From NCBI GenBank assembly GCA_021852225.1, contig JAJZOA010000182.1, forward strand, positions 1-11,383: a stretch of DNA of 11,383 nt. Direction: 5' to 3'. A program made the translations under genes and the position numbers. Below the pieces are notes generated by a model. The model ran no database searches, was not told where the DNA came from, and worked only from the letters and a program-made list of their open reading frames with translations. This stretch comes from Planctomycetota bacterium. Its GTDB lineage: Bacteria > Planctomycetota > Phycisphaerae > WQYP01. Positions 1 to 6,186 of this stretch are shown piece by piece. Position 1 is the stretch's first letter; each line of letters starts with the position of its first letter.

Positions 1-1
1 G

Positions 2-2287
2 GCAACCACCATAGATAAGGGCATTTACAGCCAATTTCTTGAGCATATTTATCATTCGGCGGACAATGGCCTTTGGGGAGAAATGATCTGGAACCGAAGT
101 TTTGAAGAACCAAAGCACTTGCCGGGTGGCGGGCAATGGGTGCGCACGGGAAACGACATTCGCCAGATGAGTCTTGCGGCGAATGTGCGGAAAGCGGTTG
201 GCTTATCCACTTGGAACCATTATCAAGTATCACTGGATGCGGAAAAGCTGGGCGGCTCCGAAGGTTTCATGATATATTTCTACAGCCATGATGCCGGCCA
301 CTGGTTTGATCTGAATCTGGGCGGCTGGGGCGATACACAAGATGCGTTGCAACGCGCCGGCGGCAGGCTTGGGTTGGCGGTGGTTGCGTCCAAGCCAACC
401 ATGCGTATTCGGCGGGGAAAATGGTATAACATACGCTTGAAATGCGACGGTCCCCATATTCAAGCCTGGGTCAATGGAAAACACCTATTTGACCAGACCG
501 TAAAACATGGCCTGTTCAGCGGCGCGATTGGTTTGGGCACGTGGCATACCCGGGCTGCGTATAAGCACCTGCTGGTCAAGTCGCTGACGGATGGCCGGGT
601 TCTGTATTCCGGCCTGCCCGCCGGGGAAAAAAAGTGGCGCTTTGCCACCCGATTCTGGACCAGCTATGGGCCGGGGACAGCTCGGCGCTCCCGGGCAGAT
701 CCGCGTAACAGCCATGTTTGCGTGGAAATATCTCCCACAAACGGTGAAACCGGGGTACAACAGCCGGATATCTGTCTGCCTTCGGCGGATATTTACAACG
801 GATCGCTTTGGGTGCGTGATGCATCCCCCCACGCAATGGCGATCCGCCTGGTTGACGGGCCAACGGTATTAGGCCAGAAGGACGTCCACGTAACTTCGGC
901 TGCATGGAAACGCATTGGATTTTCATTTCGCACCACAACACCGGTGCATCATGCAACGCTTCAAATTGGGTTTACGGGCAAAGGGAACGTATACCTGGAT
1001 CAGGTCTCCATGATGTCTGCCGCGGCCCGCAAGCTGGGCGGCTTTCGACCCGACACGCTCAAGGCGGTTGAGGCTCTTAAACCGGGAATGATCCGCTGGC
1101 CCGGCGGGGGGTATTCTAATGGTTATCACTGGATGGATGGTATCGGCCCGCAGGCGGATCGCATTTCGGAAGGTGAAATGTGGGATGATATGGACCCCAA
1201 TTCGCTGGGCACGGACGAATATATTCGTATGTGCCGGTTAACCGGCGCAAAGCCGGAAATATGCATTAACATTGGGCCGTCTGATGCCAACGCGAGCTTG
1301 CGTGAACAGTATGTTCGCGAAGCGTGCCATTGGCTGGAATATTGCAATGAGCCTGCAAGCAACAAATGGGGAGCATTGCGCGCTAAATACGGCCATCCCA
1401 AACCATACAATGTGAAATACTGGGAAATTGGAAACGAGGTGTGGTATAGCCAGGACGGCCTTAAGGCAAAGAAGTATGCCGGAATCCTGCGCCAGTTCGT
1501 TGCCGCCATGAAAGGGGTTGATCCGTCCATTCGCATTGTCGCCTGCGGCAGTGGCGGGCTGGATCAGACATGGAACCAACAGCTTCTCAAATACGGGTCA
1601 GAATCGTTTGATTATCTGAGCCTGCATCAATATGTGCCGCCTCAGGGGTTTTTGACGGATGCAAAACAGTATCTTGCTTTTACCCGGAAAACCGGGCAGC
1701 TTATAAAAGCTTCCGCAAACCCGCATTGCAAGATATTTGTTTCTGAATGGAACGCCCAATCCATTGACTGGCGGACGGGGCTTTTCGCCGGGGGAATTCT
1801 GATCGGGTTTGAACGCCAGGGTGCGATTGTGCGGCTTTCAACACCCGCCCTGTTTTTGCGCTGGGTGAGAGCCTCCGACTGGAATAACTCGCTGATCAAT
1901 TTCAGCCGTTGTTCTTGGTTTCCAGCGCCAAATTATGTCGTCGAAAAGCTATGGCGCGACAATTACGCCAAGTATCGCATTGCGACCACGCCCGCCGGGC
2001 CGCTGGAAGCGGATGCCACGCTTAGCGCGGACCATAAAACCGCATATTACAAGGCGGTCAATCCGACGGGTCAGCCCATTGAATTGAAACTGGCAATGGG
2101 GCCGGGGTTTCGTTTGGCCGCGGCATCGGCCAGGACTGTGACGTCTGGATCACTGTTGGCGGAGAACACTATGCGCCATCCAAACCGAATTGCGGCGCAT
2201 CGCCTGACTGCGGGCGTCAGCGGGCAGAACGTTGATTTGAGGCTGGCCCCTTATTCGGCAACGGTTGTGACCATGCGAAGCAAATGA
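2..2287 (+). CDS. GH51 alpha-L-arabinofuranosidase, 5' end off window
   Basis: It hydrolyses terminal alpha-L-arabinofuranosyl residues from arabinoxylan, arabinan or related side chains. The frame is open to the left edge with no start codon before ATG 83. The codons before that ATG encode the conserved GH51 N-terminus (IYSQFLEH, then GLWGEMIWNRSFEE), so ATG 83 is not the start and 761 C-terminal residues are visible. Domain order: the N-terminal strand; a LamG/concanavalin-like segment (about 190-600, with KWYNIRLKCDG and SGAIGLGTW); a CBM4_9-like beta-sandwich (about 690-1020); then the catalytic barrel. The barrel has RWPGGGYSNGYHWMDGIGP (about 1093-1149), the acid/base Glu in IGNEV (codon 1436) and the nucleophile Glu in VSEWN (codon 1745). 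After that come ALFLRWVRA and NYVVEKLWRDNY, and a C-terminal beta domain ending in APYSATVVTM. The catalytic parts look intact. Family assignment is firm; exact substrate is not. Any signal peptide lies off the window. Confidence 0.93.
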   Translation, partial: ATTIDKGIYSQFLEHIYHSADNGLWGEMIWNRSFEEPKHLPGGGQWVRTGNDIRQMSLAANVRKAVGLSTWNHYQVSLDAEKLGGSEGFMIYFYSHDAGHWFDLNLGGWGDTQDALQRAGGRLGLAVVASKPTMRIRRGKWYNIRLKCDGPHIQAWVNGKHLFDQTVKHGLFSGAIGLGTWHTRAAYKHLLVKSLTDGRVLYSGLPAGEKKWRFATRFWTSYGPGTARRSRADPRNSHVCVEISPTNGETGVQQPDICLPSADIYNGSLWVRDASPHAMAIRLVDGPTVLGQKDVHVTSAAWKRIGFSFRTTTPVHHATLQIGFTGKGNVYLDQVSMMSAAARKLGGFRPDTLKAVEALKPGMIRWPGGGYSNGYHWMDGIGPQADRISEGEMWDDMDPNSLGTDEYIRMCRLTGAKPEICINIGPSDANASLREQYVREACHWLEYCNEPASNKWGALRAKYGHPKPYNVKYWEIGNEVWYSQDGLKAKKYAGILRQFVAAMKGVDPSIRIVACGSGGLDQTWNQQLLKYGSESFDYLSLHQYVPPQGFLTDAKQYLAFTRKTGQLIKASANPHCKIFVSEWNAQSIDWRTGLFAGGILIGFERQGAIVRLSTPALFLRWVRASDWNNSLINFSRCSWFPAPNYVVEKLWRDNYAKYRIATTPAGPLEADATLSADHKTAYYKAVNPTGQPIELKLAMGPGFRLAAASARTVTSGSLLAENTMRHPNRIAAHRLTAGVSGQNVDLRLAPYSATVVTMRSK

Positions 2288-2598
2288 GGAACAGTTCACT
2301 TGAAGGTCTTTGGCCATGCCGGCGGCAATTGCCGCGAAAATCATGGCGATCGGGCGCGGCACGGGGATGAAAGCGTAAAAAGTAACCCCGAAGAAGCTGG
2401 CCTTTTATTCAGCTATTTACGTATTCTTTGGTATCACGAAGCACTGAATGGATGGCTATCCTTATTTGGCGGTCTTTTTTAATTTGCCCATGCAAGTTGA
2501 AATGGCGATGCTTCATCGAATGGCACGCGTCCATGAAAGATAATTCTATTTCCCGATCTGATCTACTGGGTGCCAGCGCGTCACCTGGCGGGTTATAA
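2288..2598. other. Non-coding stretch after the arabinofuranosidase
   Basis: I see no convincing gene here. Short open frames exist on both strands, but none has a ribosome binding site with a recognisable protein. A 14-base palindrome (GCGGCAATTGCCGC, 2322-2335) lies 35 bases after the arabinofuranosidase stop, but no T-run follows it. A weak 5-bp hairpin (AGCTG/CAGCT, about 2396-2415) and a T6 run near 2475-2480 are also present. There is no clear Rho-independent terminator for the upstream gene. The frame of the downstream PEP-CTERM tail is open from 2383 to a TAA at 2596-2598, but its translation has no signal peptide and resembles nothing I know. Confidence 0.5.
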
Positions 2599-2706
2599 CC
2601 GGCCACGGACTTGTACACCGTCCCGGCACCTGAACCTGCATCCGTTGGTTTGCTGGGTATTGGCGTGATCGGGCTGTTATTCCTTAAAAAACGCAAAACA
2701 GCATGA
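2599..2706 (+). pseudogene. PEP-CTERM sorting-tail relic (3' end of a lost gene)
   Basis: This frame encodes DLYTVPAPEPASVGLL, then a hydrophobic stretch (GIGVIGLLFL), then KKRKTA and a TGA stop at 2704-2706. That is the complete three-part PEP-CTERM signal: a PEP motif, one transmembrane helix and a short basic tail. In known systems it marks secreted proteins for processing by an exosortase and is common in exopolysaccharide-producing Gram-negatives. The rest of the protein is missing: an in-frame TAA lies at 2596-2598, and the other two frames upstream break within about 60 bases. No signal peptide or start codon with a ribosome binding site precedes it. I read it as the surviving 3' end of a decayed or rearranged gene. 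A sequencing frameshift is the alternative, but no upstream frame offers a plausible protein body. Confidence 0.75.
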
Positions 2707-2715
2707 CCAAACTGC

Positions 2716-2747
2716 GGGCGTGGCTGTGCAATGACACAGCCACGCCC
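2716..2747 (+). terminator. Strong hairpin, probable terminator of the PEP-CTERM gene
   Basis: A perfect 13-bp GC-rich stem (GGGCGTGGCTGTG at 2716-2728 pairing with CACAGCCACGCCC at 2735-2747) closes a 6-base loop, CAATGA. It starts 10 bases after the stop codon of the PEP-CTERM tail and is followed by TTGTCAATATT, a weak T-rich tract. Position and shape fit an intrinsic terminator reading rightward. The poor T-tract means it could instead act mainly as an mRNA 3'-end stabiliser. Confidence 0.65.
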
Positions 2748-2779
2748 TTGTCAATATTGGCTGATCGAATTTCCGGCAA

Positions 2780-2805
2780 CGGCAATGGCCTGCGTGCCAT
2801 TGCCG
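2780..2805. repeat. Inverted repeat, 10-bp perfect stem
   Basis: CGGCAATGGC (2780-2789) pairs perfectly with GCCATTGCCG (2796-2805) around a 6-base loop. It lies about 75 bases downstream of the stop of the leftward membrane-protein gene and about 30 bases past the preceding hairpin. It may be the 3' hairpin of that leftward gene. No T-run follows on either strand, so calling it a terminator would be a guess. Confidence 0.45.
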
Positions 2806-2879
2806 ATCGTGCTGTGGAGTTGAAATTGCTCTGCATGTCTGCGGCCGGAGAGTGTCTTTCGGATAGAAAAATCCATCAT

Positions 2880-4496
2880 TTATAAATCCCGTATCAGATA
2901 TTGCAAACACCACACCATGCCCTGCAAATAATCTTCCTGCACGACAATCGCTGATGTTTCTGTGGTTAATGCGCCGTTAAGCTTACTGGCGATGGTTTGC
3001 GCTATAGGATTGTCATTATGTGCCAGTGCCGCAAGCAGAACCACCAACATTTTGCGCTGCGCAACCATCGCATTGCGTTGTGCGGCCGTGATTGCCGCCG
3101 CATGCGGCCTCAACAGAATGGGCGCTGCAACGGCGGTCGCTCCGCCGGCCTGTCGGCTTCCAAAATCCAGTTTGAATAGTGCCAGCACTCGTCGGTTGGC
3201 GGTTGCATAATCAGTCTGAATTTGCGGAATTGGCGCGGGGGCCAGCGGTTTTAATTTGCCCGCGGCACCCAATGCCCGGTAACGGGCCGCGAATTGAGGA
3301 CTGCTTTCCGCACGTTGCTTCGCCCAGATCGCCAGTATATTGCGCTGGCTTCGAACCCCCAGGATGCTGGCTTCCATCGGATTGTCCTGCACCGAAAGGT
3401 GGCCTTTTAGCTGCCGCAATTGATTATCAATTTTCAAATTCAGCGGCGTATTGGCGACCAGACTGCGGAGGTTTACATAAATACCCAGCAGTTCCGCCGC
3501 CGCATGGGTACGGTCTGAAACGCCGCGCCATGGTGTGCGGGCGTTGTCGATCTGTCGGCTTAATATATTGACAATTTCCGTAGCCCGGCGATTAGCACCC
3601 AGATAAACCGGATTGCTCCGCAGCGCCAGAAGACTCTGATCCGCGGATGAAAGCGCAGGTGGTGGCGGCGGGCTATGCGGCTGTGGTGGGGGGGAATTCG
3701 TTACGGGCGCAGCGGTCGTAAGTGGTGCCGGGTGAAAAATATCGCTTTGCGCCGGCTGAATGATTGCAGGCGCACGATAAGTTGGCTGAAATGCAACTGG
3801 GCTGCTGGCAACCATTGCCGACGGTTGCGGCCGACTGGGTAATTGCCAAATCTTCATTTGGGCGACGCGCTGGCGGGCGGCCAGCGCTATATTCCGGTTC
3901 ATGGTGGCGCTGGTCAAAATTTCGTTCAGCTTCTCAAGGAGATACTGTGCCGCCGGATCTGCCTTCGCCAGCGTTTCCGCCTGCTGCTGCACTGCTTTAA
4001 CCGCATTGTATGCGGCTATCGGATGGCTGAATCGCAAATCGGCGTATTGTTCGATGGCGTTGCGAATGGCAGTGGCGCCGCCATTGTCAAAATCCTGTTT
4101 AGCTTCCTGCCCCAGCTGGTCAATCGGTAACAAAAATTCCGCCCGAAGCCGCGGATGATTTGAATATGCGTGGATGCTTCGGTCAATGGCCCTGCTGCGT
4201 TCGTAGGCTTCCCACCAATGCTGCCTTGCAATCTGATCTCGCATTTCAGCCAGATACCGTTTTTGCGTTCGCTGGTCGGACCACGCCAGATCAGAATAGT
4301 GCTGGCCGGTGGCCTGGTAAATGTATTTCTGCAGGTGAAAAAAGTACACCAGACGCAACGCCAGCAGAATGAGAATCGCAGTTCCGCCAATGGTGCCATA
4401 TCGGCCAAACAGGCTGTAGCCGCCATTGGCGGAATAAACGATTGATTGACCGGTCGGTCGGTCGCCGGAATCGAATGTTACTCGGGCATTCGGCAT
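2880..4496 (-). CDS. Hypothetical single-pass membrane protein with Pro-rich linker
   Basis: I do not recognise a family. From the chosen ATG (4494-4496) the protein has 538 residues. It has a polar N-terminal stretch of about 35 residues and one strong transmembrane helix (about 36-54, core AILILLALRLVYFF). A mostly alpha-helical, charged and Ala/Gln-rich region follows (about 60-215). Next is a proline-rich linker (about 220-281, including a PPPPP run) and a second helical region rich in Arg, Ala and Leu to the end. There is no N-terminal signal peptide. The plus-strand frames here are fragmented, which supports the minus reading. A TTG start at 4529 would add 11 residues but has no ribosome binding site, whereas the ATG has GGA about 9 bases upstream. 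A protein with one membrane anchor and two helical domains joined by a flexible linker could be a scaffold or envelope-spanning protein, but that is inference. The gene stands alone. Confidence 0.7.
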   Translation of the reverse strand: MPNARVTFDSGDRPTGQSIVYSANGGYSLFGRYGTIGGTAILILLALRLVYFFHLQKYIYQATGQHYSDLAWSDQRTQKRYLAEMRDQIARQHWWEAYERSRAIDRSIHAYSNHPRLRAEFLLPIDQLGQEAKQDFDNGGATAIRNAIEQYADLRFSHPIAAYNAVKAVQQQAETLAKADPAAQYLLEKLNEILTSATMNRNIALAARQRVAQMKIWQLPSRPQPSAMVASSPVAFQPTYRAPAIIQPAQSDIFHPAPLTTAAPVTNSPPPQPHSPPPPPALSSADQSLLALRSNPVYLGANRRATEIVNILSRQIDNARTPWRGVSDRTHAAAELLGIYVNLRSLVANTPLNLKIDNQLRQLKGHLSVQDNPMEASILGVRSQRNILAIWAKQRAESSPQFAARYRALGAAGKLKPLAPAPIPQIQTDYATANRRVLALFKLDFGSRQAGGATAVAAPILLRPHAAAITAAQRNAMVAQRKMLVVLLAALAHNDNPIAQTIASKLNGALTTETSAIVVQEDYLQGMVWCLQYLIRDL

Positions 4497-4551
4497 ATTG
4501 ATATTCCGATCCAAATACGCAGATTTCAATAGATACTTATCGGCTCAAAAC

Positions 4552-4580
4552 AGTATAAACCAATTGTGCCGTCCGCAAAA
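4552..4580 (-). promoter_or_regulatory. Possible sigma70-type promoter for the membrane-protein gene
   Basis: Reading leftward, TATACT (4552-4557) matches the -10 consensus at five of six positions. It lies 55 bases upstream of the ATG at 4496. With a 17-base spacer the -35 position reads TTTTGC (4575-4580), a poor match. Placement is reasonable for this isolated gene, but a single good hexamer is weak evidence. Confidence 0.3.
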
Positions 4581-4582
4581 GA

Positions 4583-4600
4583 CAATGTGGCCAATGTGGC
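4583..4600. repeat. 9-bp tandem direct repeat (CAATGTGGC x2)
   Basis: Two exact back-to-back copies of CAATGTGGC occupy 4583-4591 and 4592-4600. They lie between the divergent starts of the leftward membrane-protein gene and the rightward small ORF. This could be slippage or a pair of regulator half-sites; nothing else supports the latter. Confidence 0.4.
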
Positions 4601-4618
4601 CTGGGGAGACTCAGAACC

Positions 4619-4741
4619 ATGTGCAAAAATAATGTAAACGATCAGGTGCGGGGTTTCCTGGCGCAAATGCTTTTTGAGGTCGCACCAGACCATTCGCAAG
4701 TCGATTCCATGTATATGATTACCGAAGACTTTAAAAGGTGA
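4619..4741 (+). pseudogene. Small ORF resembling a truncated acyl carrier protein
   Basis: ATG 4619 to TGA 4739-4741 encodes 40 residues. A GGGGAG ribosome-binding-like sequence (4603-4608) lies 10 bases upstream. By eye, residues 7-37 follow the first half of bacterial acyl carrier proteins: a helix I pattern (DQVRGFLAQML), a loop, then SQV and ITEDF. These align without gaps to the EEV and FVEDL positions of E. coli AcpP. The frame then stops exactly where the phosphopantetheine-bearing DSL motif should come, so it could not carry an acyl chain. It would be a relic, or a chance ORF. The leftward methyltransferase frame ends at the very next base, so the ORF and that gene are convergent with no spacer. 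Other frames show Asp-Ser pairs a few dozen bases downstream, but stops follow soon after. Confidence 0.35.
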
Positions 4742-5731
4742 TCAAAAGTGCGCCGGCCGGTCCGAAGCCGATTCAATTCGCTGGGCGCGGATGCGGATAG
4801 CCGTCAGATAATCCGCTAATTTATGTCCAGTCTGACCGTCGGAATGCCATGATGCCAATGGGGGGGGTATGCCTCGCTGCCGCAGCGAGACATGCGTTGC
4901 CGTTGCGGCAGCATTCGCGCCGCCGGCCCACCGCAGGGTAGGGCCAACGACACCCGTGGTTCGACTTACCGGATTGTTTTGCGGGGGCTTTCGGCCATTC
5001 GCCGGTTCAAAAATCTGATGAATATGGTGGCCCAGGTCGTAAAGTTCCATTTGAATTCCACTTAGTCCGGCTTTAAGCAGCAATTTTTCGTAGCTGTTCG
5101 GCTCAATTGCGCCGGACAGGCCATAACTATGGGCGGTCAGCGTTTCGGCAAGTTCCGGCGGCAGAAGTCGCTTGATTGCCACATCGTGAAGAATCATGTT
5201 CCCACCCGGCTTAAGCACGCGGGAAATTTCCCGAAGTACCGCCATTCGACTGCCCGCCATACAAACCGGTGCCCGACTGATAACCCAGTCGCAGGTGCTT
5301 GATGACAGCGGAATCGAATCGATCCGACAAAGATGAAATTCAACATTGGCCGTGCCGGTGCTGGCCGCCTGCTTGCGCGCCGCCGCAACGGTTGCCGGAC
5401 TTGAATCGATAGCGACCAGCTTTCCCTGCGGCCCAAGAAGTTCAGCGGTGCTTAGGCATGCCGCAAAATCGACGCAGCCTATTTCTACCATTATCTGGCC
5501 TTGAATTGGCGGATGCATATCCATACAACTGGAAACAGGGTTCACCTGCATGGAAATGTCTGAAGTCAGTGTTCGGTTATGAGATAAACTGGGCAGTGAT
5601 TTAGGCCCTATGCGAAAGCGGGAAGTAATGGAGGCCAGAAGAGCCGAAGGCGCGATCCCCAGCCGGGCTGGTTTGACGGTTTGTAAACCGTCGGTGGACG
5701 CTCTTACCGGAGAATGGCCTGCGGTCATCAT
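4742..5731 (-). CDS. ArsM-like class I SAM methyltransferase, probably degenerate
   Basis: The 329-residue frame has a Rossmann-type methyltransferase core at about residues 80-240. It has VEIGC in the motif I position, then GPQGKLVAIDSSPATVAAAR, NVEFHLCRIDSIPL, DWVISRAPV, and LREISRVLKPGG, followed by an EPNSYEKLLLKAGLSGIQ segment. The order and wording follow arsenite methyltransferase ArsM and its Methyltransf_11/31 relatives. Several key features are changed. Motif I reads GCVDFA instead of a GxGxG-like turn. The ArsM cysteine of SNCVINL is absent at its place, and GCIAGA is replaced by YGLSGA. Arsenic methylation is therefore unlikely, and SAM binding is in doubt. Residues 1-60 and 245-329 look non-homologous; an ATG at 5549-5551 is an alternative start. 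Neither candidate start has a strong ribosome binding site. It could be a diverged paralogue or a decaying gene. Confidence 0.6.
   Translation of the reverse strand: MMTAGHSPVRASTDGLQTVKPARLGIAPSALLASITSRFRIGPKSLPSLSHNRTLTSDISMQVNPVSSCMDMHPPIQGQIMVEIGCVDFAACLSTAELLGPQGKLVAIDSSPATVAAARKQAASTGTANVEFHLCRIDSIPLSSSTCDWVISRAPVCMAGSRMAVLREISRVLKPGGNMILHDVAIKRLLPPELAETLTAHSYGLSGAIEPNSYEKLLLKAGLSGIQMELYDLGHHIHQIFEPANGRKPPQNNPVSRTTGVVGPTLRWAGGANAAATATHVSLRQRGIPPPLASWHSDGQTGHKLADYLTAIRIRAQRIESASDRPAHF
4873..4889. repeat. Hairpin inside the methyltransferase tail, next to a G8 run
   Basis: CTCGCTG (4873-4879) and CAGCGAG (4883-4889) form a perfect 7-bp stem with a 3-base loop. A run of eight G (4860-4867; C8 on the coding strand) lies 5 bases away. 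Both fall in the C-terminal part of the methyltransferase frame that resembles no domain. A slip in the C8 run would change the last 40 or so residues. Confidence 0.5.
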
Positions 5732-6186
5732 TCAGCCCCGGCTTTTTGGGTGCGTATACCTAACCAGGGCAATGAATTATCGATATGCGCATCTGCCTTT
5801 TTTTCAAAAGCACAGACAAATGCCACTGCACGGTGCCCCGCACAGAAAAGTGTCGCCTTGGATTTATTCAACGGTTCGATTCTCCAACAAACTGATCGGC
5901 CAAAGTCCGACTGGGAACAAACCCTCGCAAATATTATCGGCTGGGCATCCAAAATTTCTTTAATCAGATTGCCAATCCCGATGAATCTGGCAGTCGCCAT
6001 CGCAACTACTCGGGCAACTTGCCAGCCGTCCCCTGGCCAAACACCTCGTGGCGGCGGCATTGCCCTCGGTTATGCGGCGGCTACACCACAGGCGACTTAT
6101 ATTTTGGCACTATTACCCCAAAGATTTGCGAACCGGCTTCATTGACGCTAGCATGTCGCCTACGATCATTTTCTGGAGTCTCTCTG
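5732..6186. other. Non-coding stretch between divergent methyltransferase and glycosyltransferase genes
   Basis: No recognisable gene lies in these 455 bases. The glycosyltransferase frame is open leftward to 6019, but that part reads as random sequence and lacks a ribosome binding site. A leftward 110-codon frame (5728-6060) overlaps the first methyltransferase ATG by ATGA, which would suit coupled genes. Its translation (Cys- and Arg-containing, no domain) is unconvincing, and the overlap is easily explained by the ATGATGA sequence there. A TTGACG hexamer (6142-6147) could be a -35 box for the glycosyltransferase, but no good -10 sits at the right spacing. Confidence 0.5.

Noticed and set aside
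2150..2405. A leftward frame with a hydrophobic run (AMIFAAIAAG) overlapping the end of the arabinofuranosidase gene
   Set aside because: It starts from a non-ATG codon, has a stop just upstream, and runs antisense into a well-supported coding region. It is most likely a shadow frame.
2409..2696. Leftward 95-codon frame covering the PEP-CTERM tail region
   Set aside because: It is antisense to a clear PEP-CTERM signal, and I recognise no domain in it.
4450..4464. Three tandem CGGT units near the start of the membrane-protein gene
   Set aside because: Too short to call a repeat feature; it lies in an ordinary coding stretch (DRPTG).
5866..5886. GGTTCGATTC resembling a tRNA T-loop
   Set aside because: The flanking bases do not form the 5-bp T-stem, and there is no matching acceptor or anticodon arm upstream.
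5728..6060. Leftward 110-codon frame overlapping the methyltransferase start by ATGA
   Set aside because: No domain, no convincing ribosome binding site and a random-looking translation. The overlap arises from the local ATGATGA sequence.
6019..6186. Longer glycosyltransferase start at ATG 6019
   Set aside because: The extra 56 residues do not match the family N-terminus, and the ATG at 6187 has a well-placed GGAG.
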